Below, one piece after another: positions 17,536 to 25,760 of a stretch of 64,000 nucleotides of DNA. The DNA comes from Flavobacteriales bacterium UBA7612 (lineage in GTDB: Bacteria; Bacteroidota; Bacteroidia; Flavobacteriales; Weeksellaceae), in contig DLJQ01000001.1 of assembly GCA_002484335.1 (NCBI GenBank), positions 1 to 64,000 of the forward strand, in the 5' to 3' direction. Every line of letters starts with the position of its first letter. The first letter of the stretch is position 1. The translations under genes and the position numbers were made by a program. The notes below the pieces were generated by a model. That model was not told where the DNA came from, made no database searches, and worked only from the letters and a program-made list of their open reading frames with translations.

Positions 17536-20349
17536 TTAATTACCAAATCTTTTTATATTAACTTCTCTATTCTTTATTTTTAATAAAATAACTTGAAGTT
17601 CAATATTTTTTTCTTGTTGAATTGTAATTTTATTTTGATAAGTTTCTACATAAACATGTTGTGGCAAGCTATCTTGATCTATATTTATGATGTAATTTCC
17701 AACAGGTAAAAATGCCGTATATTCTCCTCTATCATTAGTTTTTACAGAATAAATCTTTCCTTTCTCATTTGTGAAAGAAAGTTGAAATCCATATAGATTA
17801 GATGATACTTGGTAGGATAATTTTGTAGGATTATCAAATTTTATTTTCCCTCTTACAACTCCTGTCAACTGCATCGGTATATTAAGTATTGTATTTAGTT
17901 GATTAATTGAAGGGGATAAATCTTGAGTGAACCATTTTTGACCTGGTAAATTAATCAAATAATTTCCATAAGGTATTTTCTTATATTTTACATTACCTTC
18001 TAAATCTGTAATAAAACTAATATCATTAATCTTTACAATTCTATTATCAGCTACTTTATCTCCTTCATCAAAGATTCCATTAGCATTATAATCATAGAAG
18101 ACAAATAAATTAAGTGTCCCAAACTTTACATCGGTTGGTTTATTTTTTGATGGTAAATTATACTGTATTCCGGCTTGCATATAAACTTGCTTTGTATACA
18201 TCATATTTGCATCAAAAATGCTATAGTTTACTTGTGTATTTATTAATAAATTATCGATAGGATGATACTCTATTGTTGATCCAAATGTAAAAATATTTCC
18301 AAATGTTCTATCAAAGCTATAATAGCTACTTAATGATAAATTTAAATGATTATTGAAATAGGACTTTCTATAATTTATAGATGAATTAAAACGCTCAATT
18401 TGTTGGTTTAAATTTGATCTAGAGTATAATTCAGCTATCATCATACTTCCACGTTGATAGGATGAGTTTAGTTGAAAACTTTTGAACCCCCAAGTCAGCT
18501 GACTATAAAATAATGGTTTTGACTTACCATTTTCATCTATTTTAGAAAAACCTGCTATTGTATTTAAAACTATTTGATGACTTCTTGAATTTGATAACCA
18601 TGAAAATGAATTACTCAAATAACTAGATTTAAAATGAATTGGAAAATATTTAAAAGTATTAATATCCAAAACATTCGACTTTTCTATATTTATTTTAGGA
18701 GAAAATGAAAAATTAAACTGTTTTGCAATTTTAAATGAAATTCCAGCTTCAGCTCTTAAAGCATGAGATTGATTAGCATCAGTATAATTTTTTAAATAAG
18801 GATCTACAGATTTTGGGTTATTATTAGTTGTCGTAAATGAAGCCCAAAGAGAGAATTTACTAAATGCTCTTTGTAATCTTTGATTAAGATATAAGGCGCC
18901 TCTTCTTGTTCCTGGATAATAACCTGAACTAAAATAATTGGAACTATATAGATCATATTTTCCTAATTTTCCAGATACATTAGCTGCTATGGACATTGAA
19001 TTTTCTATGTTATTATTTTCATTAAATTTAGAAAAACCATAGCCTAATTTTAAATAATGATTCCATTTATTAGATGTTATCCATCTATAACCATTGGTTA
19101 CAATAAAATTTGTTGTGGATATATTTTGATCTAATAATAAAGTTGATTCTAATTCATTTAAACCTTTAATTAAAAACTTAGAATTAGCAAATGAAATTTT
19201 ATTATTTTTTAATCCGTTATACAAATTGTCATCTAATAAATTATAACTTTTTTCAGCAGTTCCTACTATAATTCTTTTATCAGTTTTATCATAATTATTA
19301 AAAAGCATTATTCCTCGCCCATTTATTGGAATATCATAATCATTATTATTAATAGATCCAATTTGTAATCCTTTATTGTTACGTTGATATTTAATCCATG
19401 AATCTGTCAATGTCATATCTTGATTTCCTTGCCAAGAAGTTGCATTAATATTATATGCAAATTCATTTAAACCAACAGAAAAATCTTGATGGGCCATTAA
19501 ATTATAATTCATATTATTTGTACCAATATCTCTAGAAGTTATTCTTACGTAATTAGATGATTGATTAATCCATGCTTGATTAATATAAGAAGGATCTACA
19601 TATACTCTATTCGAACTAGCATTCTCTATTGTATAAAAAACATTTGAAGCAAAATTTCCATTTTCATAATAAGCAGAGACATTAGCTTGAAAAGATTGGA
19701 TTTTCATCATTTCATGATTTACATATTTAGAAAAAGTTATAATTTTTTCTTCAAATGCATTTATTTCCAATCTTTTATTTGTTGTAAAAAATGCTCCTTT
19801 AAAATCTGGAATAACATTCGTTATTAATACTTTTTCTGTTTGATTTCCTTTGTTTACAACTTTTAGTTGATAATGTATAGAATCTCCTTCTTGTCGATAA
19901 AGTATATTAGATTGTATAGGAAAAATTTTTAAATCTTTTTTATAATCAACTTTAATTTTTGTTGATGAAGTTGCTAAATTTTGATTCGTTTTATTATCAA
20001 TAATCTGAAATCTTAAATTAAGATTTCCAGCTGCTTGTTGCTTGTTTATTGAAAATTTTAATGGAATAAAAGCCTTTTTTAATGGATTAAGTTTTATTAT
20101 AAGATTATCTTGAGAATAAGATCTTATTGTTCCTGGTTTTTCTAAAACTAACCTTGCATTTATAGTATCTTTTGATATATTCTCTAATTGCATTACTACA
20201 GTAAAAAAATTATCATCACCAATTTCTATATCTTCCAAGGTTTTAAAAACAATCTTTTTTTCAGATTCTTGAGCATGAGAATTTATTCCACACAGTATAA
20301 AGAGCAGAATAAAAAATATGTTCTTAGAATAACCTTGAAATAATTTCAT
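17536..20349 (-). CDS. Usher-like outer-membrane protein of putative fibre system
   Basis: A 937-aa secreted protein (signal peptide 1-26, ending SHAQ). Two Ig-like beta domains (about 30-135 and 140-245) precede a predicted beta-barrel of about 245-735, rich in alternating strands and containing INGRGIMLF near 343. The C-terminal part has a SdrD-B-like module with DYNANGIFDEGD, FITDLEGNVKYKKIPYGNY (about 735-812) and a second carboxypeptidase-regulatory-like module to the end. N-domain, barrel and two C-domains is the layout of a FimD/PapC usher, though size of the N-domain and sequence differ and no usher signature was recognised. It is last in an operon after pilin-like, chaperone-like and adhesin-like genes (5-bp gap), which is the main support for an assembly-platform role. 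Confidence 0.6.
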   Translation of the reverse strand: MKLFQGYSKNIFFILLFILCGINSHAQESEKKIVFKTLEDIEIGDDNFFTVVMQLENISKDTINARLVLEKPGTIRSYSQDNLIIKLNPLKKAFIPLKFSINKQQAAGNLNLRFQIIDNKTNQNLATSSTKIKVDYKKDLKIFPIQSNILYRQEGDSIHYQLKVVNKGNQTEKVLITNVIPDFKGAFFTTNKRLEINAFEEKIITFSKYVNHEMMKIQSFQANVSAYYENGNFASNVFYTIENASSNRVYVDPSYINQAWINQSSNYVRITSRDIGTNNMNYNLMAHQDFSVGLNEFAYNINATSWQGNQDMTLTDSWIKYQRNNKGLQIGSINNNDYDIPINGRGIMLFNNYDKTDKRIIVGTAEKSYNLLDDNLYNGLKNNKISFANSKFLIKGLNELESTLLLDQNISTTNFIVTNGYRWITSNKWNHYLKLGYGFSKFNENNNIENSMSIAANVSGKLGKYDLYSSNYFSSGYYPGTRRGALYLNQRLQRAFSKFSLWASFTTTNNNPKSVDPYLKNYTDANQSHALRAEAGISFKIAKQFNFSFSPKINIEKSNVLDINTFKYFPIHFKSSYLSNSFSWLSNSRSHQIVLNTIAGFSKIDENGKSKPLFYSQLTWGFKSFQLNSSYQRGSMMIAELYSRSNLNQQIERFNSSINYRKSYFNNHLNLSLSSYYSFDRTFGNIFTFGSTIEYHPIDNLLINTQVNYSIFDANMMYTKQVYMQAGIQYNLPSKNKPTDVKFGTLNLFVFYDYNANGIFDEGDKVADNRIVKINDISFITDLEGNVKYKKIPYGNYLINLPGQKWFTQDLSPSINQLNTILNIPMQLTGVVRGKIKFDNPTKLSYQVSSNLYGFQLSFTNEKGKIYSVKTNDRGEYTAFLPVGNYIINIDQDSLPQHVYVETYQNKITIQQEKNIELQVILLKIKNREVNIKRFGN

Positions 20350-20354
20350 TGAAA

Positions 20355-21380
20355 TTATAATGGTATAATTGTATATTGTAATGATGTAGAGTAATCTCCT
20401 GGTTTACTATTCAATATTTTTTCATCTGCAGGGGAAGTAGAATAAATTATATTATACTTTTTTGCATTTGACTTTGTTGAACTTGAATATAACGTTTGAT
20501 TATAATCTGATAATTTAATTTCATTTGAAAGTTTACCTGTCTCTGTATCCTTTATCTGAACTCGAATTGAATTTAATTCTAAATTATCTGATGAATTAGA
20601 TTTTAAATATTGATTTACTGAAGATACTTGTATTTCATAAGGTGTATCAGAACTAACATTCAGACCATCTTGATATTCTTTTCGCACACCATTCTTATAA
20701 TCTTGAATAGTATTAAAAATTAATTCACCATTTATAGCAGAACTATTTACAGAAATAGAAAATGTAGGAGTTACATCGTAATTTCCATTTGGACTTATTT
20801 GCATATCTATTGAAAATGGACTTGTTGCTATTACAGTTCCAAATTCATTAACAATCGTAAATTCTAATCTTATTGGATAATTATTCCAAGATTTTAAACT
20901 ATTTAAATAATTACCTCCTTCTATAATTATATCATAACTTAATTGGATACCTCCATATTTCCCAGTTGGTATTGTAATTGGCAAAGGTGAATTTCTGATA
21001 AAATATACAGGACTGAAACTCATTGGTATATTATTCTGTATGACTCCCAATTGTGTTATTGTTGGATAATTTTCAGCATAATATTGTTGTGTAGTATAGC
21101 TACTATATTTAAAATTTAATTTTTCTGCAGGAAATTCTTTGTTGTCTGAATTAATAATTGGAGAGGTTACTCTTGCTACAATAGACCAATTTTTATAATT
21201 TAATGCACCATTTAAATGTAATTGTATAGTCCCAACATTTTTTACTGTTACTCCACTACTACCATTTACTAATATCCAACCATTATTATAGGCATTAATC
21301 GTAAATTGGGGATAGCTATATATTGACAATAAAAAAAATACTATTAATACAATATTTTTTATTAATCTATTATTTTTCAT
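20355..21380 (-). CDS. Two-domain adhesin-like secreted subunit
   Basis: A 341-aa secreted protein with a signal peptide ending YSYPQ. The N-terminal ~190 residues form a beta-rich domain with no relative that I recognise. The C-terminal ~140 residues resemble the small pilin-like protein encoded two genes upstream: FNTIQDYKNGVRKEYQDGL aligns with YKTKEDYLNGVTSKMNDHL, both continue with a short strand and VSS or VKS, and both proteins end in a similar strand (SLQYTIIPL versus TVTYTIEAQ). A binding domain fused to a pilin domain is the layout of tip adhesins such as FimH. Overlaps the chaperone gene by 11 bp. Not a recognised family by itself. Confidence 0.6.
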   Translation of the reverse strand: MKNNRLIKNIVLIVFFLLSIYSYPQFTINAYNNGWILVNGSSGVTVKNVGTIQLHLNGALNYKNWSIVARVTSPIINSDNKEFPAEKLNFKYSSYTTQQYYAENYPTITQLGVIQNNIPMSFSPVYFIRNSPLPITIPTGKYGGIQLSYDIIIEGGNYLNSLKSWNNYPIRLEFTIVNEFGTVIATSPFSIDMQISPNGNYDVTPTFSISVNSSAINGELIFNTIQDYKNGVRKEYQDGLNVSSDTPYEIQVSSVNQYLKSNSSDNLELNSIRVQIKDTETGKLSNEIKLSDYNQTLYSSSTKSNAKKYNIIYSTSPADEKILNSKPGDYSTSLQYTIIPL

Positions 21381-22170
21381 TAGAAAAATTAAGTTCAGCT
21401 ATTTTTATATTATCATTATCACCTAAACTAAGAGTAGATGTAGCTATATAGTATCCTTTTTCTAAATCTTTAGGTAATTCTATATTGACTATTCTTTTAT
21501 CTTTAGGTAAACTATAAAAAACTACATCTGGTAATTTTAATGTTTTACCATTGTCTTGATTAATTAATTCACTTTTAATAGTTCCTTCACTCCAAACATT
21601 CCCTTCATTAACTATGTTTAATACTAAATTTCCTGAAAATTTATCAAAAACAAAATTCGTAAATTCAACATTCATATTTCTATTAACATTCAACCTCTGA
21701 TATATTTTGACTCCTGTTCTTACAGATATTTTGATATTTTCTCCAGTTTTATTCTTACCTATTATGGGATTTGTTTGTGAAATATACATCATCGCTGTGT
21801 GTACATCCTCTTGATTTATCTTTTCAGGTACCTGCATTAAAACTTCTATTTCTTTGGATTCCTTTGGAAGAAGTGTAAATGTATTTCCTGATAAAACAGT
21901 AATCCAATCAGCACATGTGGTTAACAATGAATTAGGATCTGAGACAATATTTGTTCCATAATCATCATATTTCCAATCATTAAAAGAAATAGCTAATTCT
22001 AATGTATTTACATCACTAATATTAGTTACCAATATTTTCTTTCTATCTGATTCAGTAGGATTCAAATTGAAATATGTTCTTGGAGGACTTACTGACACAC
22101 CAGATTGGGCATTACTATTAATTGATAATAAAAATGCAAAAATGATTATAATATAGTCTTGATATCTCAT
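21370..22170 (-). CDS. PapD-like periplasmic pilus chaperone
   Basis: A 266-aa secreted protein (signal peptide ending SNAQ) read as a two-domain Ig-like periplasmic chaperone. The mature N terminus GVSVSPPRTYFNLNPTES, followed by ILVTNISDVNTLELAIS, and the later FTLLPKESKEIEVLMQVPE match the start, first strands and F-strand of PapD/FimC-like proteins, with Arg in PPRTYF at the place of PapD Arg8. The second domain (about 150-260) is another beta-sandwich. It lies directly after a pilin-like gene, behind a hairpin and T8 run, and overlaps the adhesin gene. The role is inferred from fold pattern plus context; sequence similarity to proteobacterial chaperones is weak. Confidence 0.65.
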   Translation of the reverse strand: MRYQDYIIIIFAFLLSINSNAQSGVSVSPPRTYFNLNPTESDRKKILVTNISDVNTLELAISFNDWKYDDYGTNIVSDPNSLLTTCADWITVLSGNTFTLLPKESKEIEVLMQVPEKINQEDVHTAMMYISQTNPIIGKNKTGENIKISVRTGVKIYQRLNVNRNMNVEFTNFVFDKFSGNLVLNIVNEGNVWSEGTIKSELINQDNGKTLKLPDVVFYSLPKDKRIVNIELPKDLEKGYYIATSTLSLGDNDNIKIAELNFSNEK

Positions 22171-22209
22171 AAAAAAAAGTAGAGTAATACTAATTTTTTA
22201 GTGTTACTC
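22171..22209 (-). terminator. Intercistronic hairpin after pilin gene (partial terminator)
   Basis: Arms 22182-22191 and 22200-22209 pair with one mismatch; on the minus strand the hairpin is followed by TAC and eight T (22171-22178) that abut the chaperone ATG. It would lower expression of chaperone, adhesin and usher relative to the pilin, as in many fimbrial operons, or protect the pilin mRNA 3' end. Confidence 0.6.
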
Positions 22210-22222
22210 CATTTTTAATTTA

Positions 22223-22765
22223 TTATTGTGCTTCAATAGTATAAGTTACTGTTGTATTGTATACATTTGGAGTTTCAACATTGTAATACTTGTTCACATA
22301 ATCGTTATTACCTTTACCGTTATATGCAACATTAAATTTTAATTCAGTACCACCAACATTACTAGAAATTAAATTTTTATTCTCGTTAGATAAAACAACA
22401 TTATTCATAGTTGAACTATTTAACTGGTTTCCTGTACCTAAAGTAGCTTGTAAATTAATTGTATTAGCAGCAATCTTACTTGTTAATGCATCTTTAGTAT
22501 AAACCAAATCCTCATTTTCAGATTTTACTTTTACTGCAAATCCTCCTGTACTATAAACAACTAAATGATCATTCATTTTACTAGTAACACCATTCAAGTA
22601 ATCTTCTTTAGTTTTATATTCCAAGTTAACAGTGTTGTCACCTCCAATTAAAATTGTTTGAATTGGATATAATTTAACATTCAGATTTGCTTGAGCTGTT
22701 TGAGCAACGCTTAATACAGAAGTTAATAAACAAATTACTGTTAAAATAAATGCAGTTTTTTTCAT
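22223..22765 (-). CDS. Small secreted pilin-like subunit
   Basis: A 180-aa protein from the start MKKTAFIL (22765); a longer frame to 22810 would put extra residues before the signal peptide. Signal peptide 1-22 (SVAQ), then an all-beta domain with NLNVKLYPIQTI, a stretch YKTKEDYLNGV shared with the C-terminal half of the adhesin-like protein, and a C-terminal strand TTVTYTIEAQ. No Cys in the mature protein. It is first in the operon, separated from the rest by a hairpin, with a leader of about 90 nt; this is the expected place of a major structural subunit. Function is inferred, not recognised by family. Confidence 0.6.
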   Translation of the reverse strand: MKKTAFILTVICLLTSVLSVAQTAQANLNVKLYPIQTILIGGDNTVNLEYKTKEDYLNGVTSKMNDHLVVYSTGGFAVKVKSENEDLVYTKDALTSKIAANTINLQATLGTGNQLNSSTMNNVVLSNENKNLISSNVGGTELKFNVAYNGKGNNDYVNKYYNVETPNVYNTTVTYTIEAQ

Positions 22766-22857
22766 AATGTAGAACATTGTTAAAGTTTTAGTAAATATTT
22801 TTTTTTTCAATTTTTAATTACTATATTTATTGTAATTAAAATTCCTAATTGCGGTTG

Positions 22858-22865
22858 CAAATATA
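22858..22865 (-). promoter_or_regulatory. -7 promoter box of pilin operon
   Basis: TATATTTG (continuing GCAA) is an exact TAnnTTTG match, about 90 nt before the pilin ATG. No TTTG occurs at -33; a direct repeat lies there instead, as expected for an activator-dependent promoter. Confidence 0.6.
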
Positions 22866-22887
22866 AAATGAGTAAATTTTATATTAG

Positions 22888-22917
22888 TGACTAAAAAAGA
22901 CAAATAAATGACTAAAA
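22888..22917. promoter_or_regulatory. Candidate AraC-type operator: direct repeat with 21-bp spacing
   Basis: TGACTAAAA occurs at 22888-22896 and again at 22909-22917, exactly 21 bp apart, about two helical turns, with some further matches on the 3' side. It lies between the AraC-family gene and the pilin -7 box, near -36 to -65, the class II activator position. Binding by the adjacent regulator is inferred. Confidence 0.5.
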
Positions 22918-22934
22918 CATGCATTTATAATAAG

Positions 22935-23792
22935 TTAACTAGGAGTTTTTTGTCTGAATTGAGAAGGAGATACACCTAAATTCTTTTTAAAAAAAGCTGT
23001 AAAATTAGTCTCTTGAGGAAAATTTAACTCTATTGAAATCTCTTTTATAGTCTTCTTAGAATTAATTAAAAGTATTTTAGAATTTTTAATTAATTGATCA
23101 ATTATCATTTCTTTTGCTGTTTTATCAAAAATAATTAAAGTCGCTTTATCTAGTCTTCTTTTAGTGACAAAAAGTAAATCTGTATAAAACGAAACATGTC
23201 TATTTTGATTAACATTTCTCTGTAATAAATCTTTAAACTTAGATGCTATTTCTATATCATAATTATTTTTAACAATTTTTTTTTGTATTCCAACTGTTTC
23301 AAATTGCCCATTCAAAATAATCCTCTCTAATAAATTATGAAAAAGCTTAGTGTCTAACTCATTTTTAATTTCTTGATAAAATGAATTAATAAAATATTTT
23401 TCAAAAATTGGAGCTGAGCAAATTTTATTTTCAATTAAGTTAATTGTTTCCTTTAAAAAAAGTTGATCATTTTCTAGTTTTAAATTTTCCTCAATAGATT
23501 TAGAATAAAATTCTTGCTTGAATAATATATAATAAGCATCTGATTGTTCTTTATTTATAAAACTCTGCTTAGAATTTGGAGGTATAAAAAGGAAATAATT
23601 TTTAGGAATAATGATTTCATTTTTATTTAATTGATGAGTAAAATTTTTATTTCCAGACCATATTATTCCAAAATAATTATTAGAAGATATTCGATTAATC
23701 CATTCAATATCTAGCATGTAATTATTTATTTTATAAACTGCTAGTCCCCGCTCAATAGACATAACTCTATAAGAGTTGTTATTAATAATCAT
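22935..23792 (-). CDS. AraC-family transcriptional regulator
   Basis: A 285-aa regulator with the AraC double helix-turn-helix at about 183-282: VTKRRLDKATLIIFDKTAKEMI (first HTH), then KKTIKEISIELNFPQETNFTAFFKKNLGVSPSQFRQ, the standard C-terminal signature. The N-terminal ~175 residues are a beta-rich sensor region with a segment (KNYFLFIPPNSKQSF) that resembles the cupin arm of AraC proteins; the ligand is unknown. It lies directly upstream of the pilin operon in the same direction, with a 21-bp-spaced direct repeat in between, so control of the fibre genes is likely. Two short palindromes lie upstream of it. Confidence 0.9.
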   Translation of the reverse strand: MIINNNSYRVMSIERGLAVYKINNYMLDIEWINRISSNNYFGIIWSGNKNFTHQLNKNEIIIPKNYFLFIPPNSKQSFINKEQSDAYYILFKQEFYSKSIEENLKLENDQLFLKETINLIENKICSAPIFEKYFINSFYQEIKNELDTKLFHNLLERIILNGQFETVGIQKKIVKNNYDIEIASKFKDLLQRNVNQNRHVSFYTDLLFVTKRRLDKATLIIFDKTAKEMIIDQLIKNSKILLINSKKTIKEISIELNFPQETNFTAFFKKNLGVSPSQFRQKTPS

Positions 23793-23825
23793 GAAGTAAA
23801 AAATTTGATTTTCAACTATGTAAAA

Positions 23826-23865
23826 GTAGAATTTCTACTAACTAAATTAATTGATATGAATCAAT
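23826..23865. promoter_or_regulatory. Two short palindromes upstream of the AraC gene
   Basis: A perfect 13-bp palindrome GTAGAATTTCTAC lies at 23826-23838, and a second inverted repeat (ATTGAT-N4-ATCAAT) at 23850-23865, within 75 bp upstream of the regulator ATG. They could be operators for autoregulation. In such AT-rich DNA the second may be chance. Confidence 0.3.
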
Positions 23866-23951
23866 TTAGATAAAAAAAATGAAGCACAAACATAAGGTAA
23901 ATAATGTATAATCAAAACTAATATGATTAATCTCGTTTATTTTTAATGATT

Positions 23952-23990
23952 AAAAAAAGGCTTTATAACAATTTTTGTTATAAAGCCTTT
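23952..23990 (-). terminator. Terminator of SH3-domain gene
   Basis: A 16-bp inverted repeat (23956-23971 and 23975-23990) followed on the minus strand by a T run lies just downstream of the SH3 gene stop codon. Confidence 0.85.
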
Positions 23991-24008
23991 TATATAGATA
24001 TAATTAAT

Positions 24009-24785
24009 TTATTTTTGATTCAACCAATTCCATTTTCCATCTTTTCGAAAAATAAAACCTCCTTCTTTTTTATTTTCTTGATGAACATAAATTGCATCAT
24101 AATCTAGTGTTACTATTTCATTTTTCGAAATACCATTCAAATTTCTCTTAATACCTTTGTCCGAATTTGACCAAAGAGGAGTTCCTTTTGGTATCATCAT
24201 AAGAATAGGAAAATCATAATTTTTGATTTTGAAAGGGTCTTTTTCTCCTCCTAAACCATAAATCTGACTACCTTTCTTTTGATTATCTATTATGTAAAAT
24301 CTTATATTTCCATTTGTATCAATCATTCTATATAAATAATCAATTACTCCATCTCCAAAAAAATCTCCTTTAATTGCAAAACACTGATAAGATTTATCTA
24401 AATAAAAATCTTTTAAAGCTGAATGAGTAGAAATTTCTTTTTCAAATTGATTTATAAAATCTTTTTGTGTAATTAGATAACCACTGAAACCATAAAAATT
24501 TTCTTTTAAAATAGAGTCATTAATTCCTTCATCTAAAATAACTTTAGTTGATGTATTGTCAATTTTAACCCAATTACCAGTTTTAGCTTTTCCATTATCT
24601 TTTATACTAAAAGGTTCTCCTTTTTCTAGAATATTTACAGGATAACCATATGGAATTTTTCCTATTCTCTTACCATTAGGAGCTAAACGGACAGTTAATC
24701 CTTCCTGAGCAATCACTTGAAAAACTTCTTGAGAAAAAACAAAAGTGTTTAAGACAAGAAAGATTAATAAAATTATTTTTTTCAT
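24009..24785 (-). CDS. Secreted SH3b-domain protein
   Basis: A 258-aa exported protein with signal peptide (ending VFSQ) and an N-terminal bacterial SH3 domain at about 22-90 (QEGLTVRLAPNGKRIGKIPYGYPVNIL, then GNWVKI). The rest is a soluble domain with FFGDGVIDYLYRMID, an acidic loop-like segment, and no enzyme motif seen. Bacterial SH3 domains often bind cell-wall or protein ligands, but the role is unknown. A TAATTTTG box at 24790-24797 ends 4 nt before the ATG, so the mRNA may be leaderless. Confidence 0.75.
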   Translation of the reverse strand: MKKIILLIFLVLNTFVFSQEVFQVIAQEGLTVRLAPNGKRIGKIPYGYPVNILEKGEPFSIKDNGKAKTGNWVKIDNTSTKVILDEGINDSILKENFYGFSGYLITQKDFINQFEKEISTHSALKDFYLDKSYQCFAIKGDFFGDGVIDYLYRMIDTNGNIRFYIIDNQKKGSQIYGLGGEKDPFKIKNYDFPILMMIPKGTPLWSNSDKGIKRNLNGISKNEIVTLDYDAIYVHQENKKEGGFIFRKDGKWNWLNQK

Positions 24786-24789
24786 TCTA

Positions 24790-24797
24790 CAAAATTA
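24790..24797 (-). promoter_or_regulatory. -7 promoter box of SH3 gene, 4 nt before ATG
   Basis: TAATTTTG on the minus strand is an exact TAnnTTTG match ending 4 nt before the start codon. It predicts a transcript with almost no leader. Confidence 0.5.
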
Positions 24798-24816
24798 ACC
24801 TCAATTCAATAAAAAA

Positions 24817-25593
24817 CTATTTAAAATTTGGTTTTCTTTTTTCTATAAATGCAGTTGTTCCTTCTTTAAAATCAGTTTCATCAAATAAATTTCCAAAACT
24901 CTTAATTTCAATATCAAATCCATTTTCTGTATCATAAGCATTTATTGCTTCAATAGCATATTTAATGGCTGTAGAAGAATTTTGAGATATTTTTGTGGCA
25001 ATTTCTTTTGCTCTAAAAATCAATTCACTTTGTTCTACAATTTCATTTACTAATCCTATCTTAAAAGCTCTTTCTGCCGTAAACATTTCAGCAGTCATAA
25101 TCGCTTGCATAGCTCTTCCTTTTCCTATTAATTTTGGCAAACGTTGTGTTCCTCCATAACCAGGAATTAAACCAAGAGTAACTTCTGGTAAACCTAATCT
25201 TGCATTAGAAGATGCAATACGAAAATGAGATGCCATTGCTAATTCTAAACCTCCTCCTAATGCAAATCCATTTACTGCTGCAATTACAGGTTTAGTAAAG
25301 TTTTCTATTTTATTAAACACATTCTCTTGTCCTTTTGCAGCTAATTGCTCTCCTTGTTTCCCATCGAAATTAGAAAATTCTTTAATATCTGCCCCTGCAA
25401 CAAAAGATTTTTCTCCTGCTCCTGTTAAAATAATTACTCGAATTGTTTCATCTGATTTTGCCTCATCAAAAAAATTAGATAAATCTTCTAACAAACTTTT
25501 ATTCAAAGCATTTAAGGCTTGTGGACGATTAAGCGTTACAGTAGCTATTTTATTTTCAATCTCTATAATTAAATTTTCGTAAGAATAGTTCAT
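24817..25593 (-). CDS. Enoyl-CoA hydratase/isomerase family protein
   Basis: Crotonase-fold enzyme of 258 aa that probably hydrates 2-enoyl-CoA in fatty-acid or amino-acid breakdown. The oxyanion segments are VAGADIKEF (65-73) and VNGFALGGGLELA (107-119), and both catalytic glutamates of true hydratases are present, Glu117 and Glu137 (LGLPEVTLG). The C-terminal ETDFKEGTTAFIEKRKPNF tail is typical. It stands alone between the SH3 gene and the trp promoter, without other beta-oxidation genes nearby. Confidence 0.92.
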   Translation of the reverse strand: MNYSYENLIIEIENKIATVTLNRPQALNALNKSLLEDLSNFFDEAKSDETIRVIILTGAGEKSFVAGADIKEFSNFDGKQGEQLAAKGQENVFNKIENFTKPVIAAVNGFALGGGLELAMASHFRIASSNARLGLPEVTLGLIPGYGGTQRLPKLIGKGRAMQAIMTAEMFTAERAFKIGLVNEIVEQSELIFRAKEIATKISQNSSTAIKYAIEAINAYDTENGFDIEIKSFGNLFDETDFKEGTTAFIEKRKPNFK

Positions 25594-25661
25594 TTTTCTG
25601 TGTTTTATATTTTTATAAAAATAGTAATTGTTAAACGAACAAAAAATTTATCAAAAAATAA

Positions 25662-25692
25662 TTTGTACAAATAAAAATCATTTATACATTTG
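25662..25692 (+). promoter_or_regulatory. trp operon promoter (perfect Bacteroidota consensus)
   Basis: TTTG at 25662-25665, a 19-bp spacer and TACATTTG at 25685-25692 form an exact TTTG-N19-TAnnTTTG promoter. The predicted start falls at about 25696-25699, on the ATG of the Trp-rich leader peptide. Confidence 0.8.
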
Positions 25693-25697
25693 TCGTA

Positions 25698-25760
25698 ATG
25701 AAAACATTTATTACAAATAATTGGTGGTGGTTTATCGGACAGCAAAACGTTGGTTCGTAA
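25698..25760 (+). CDS. trpL: trp operon leader peptide
   Basis: A 20-codon reading frame, MKTFITNNWWWFIGQQNVGS, with three consecutive Trp codons at positions 9-11, directly after a consensus promoter and before a terminator and trpE. It is too short for ordinary gene finders. By analogy with enterobacterial trpL, ribosome stalling at the TGG codons when charged tRNA-Trp is scarce would favour an antiterminator. The ATG lies at the predicted transcript start, so translation would begin on a leaderless end. Confidence 0.85.
   Translation: MKTFITNNWWWFIGQQNVGS

Noticed and set aside
17536..22765. Type V (FimA/Mfa) pilus
   Set aside because: None of the subunits has a lipobox Cys or the Arg/Lys cleavage site of type V pilins, and a PapD-like chaperone is present.
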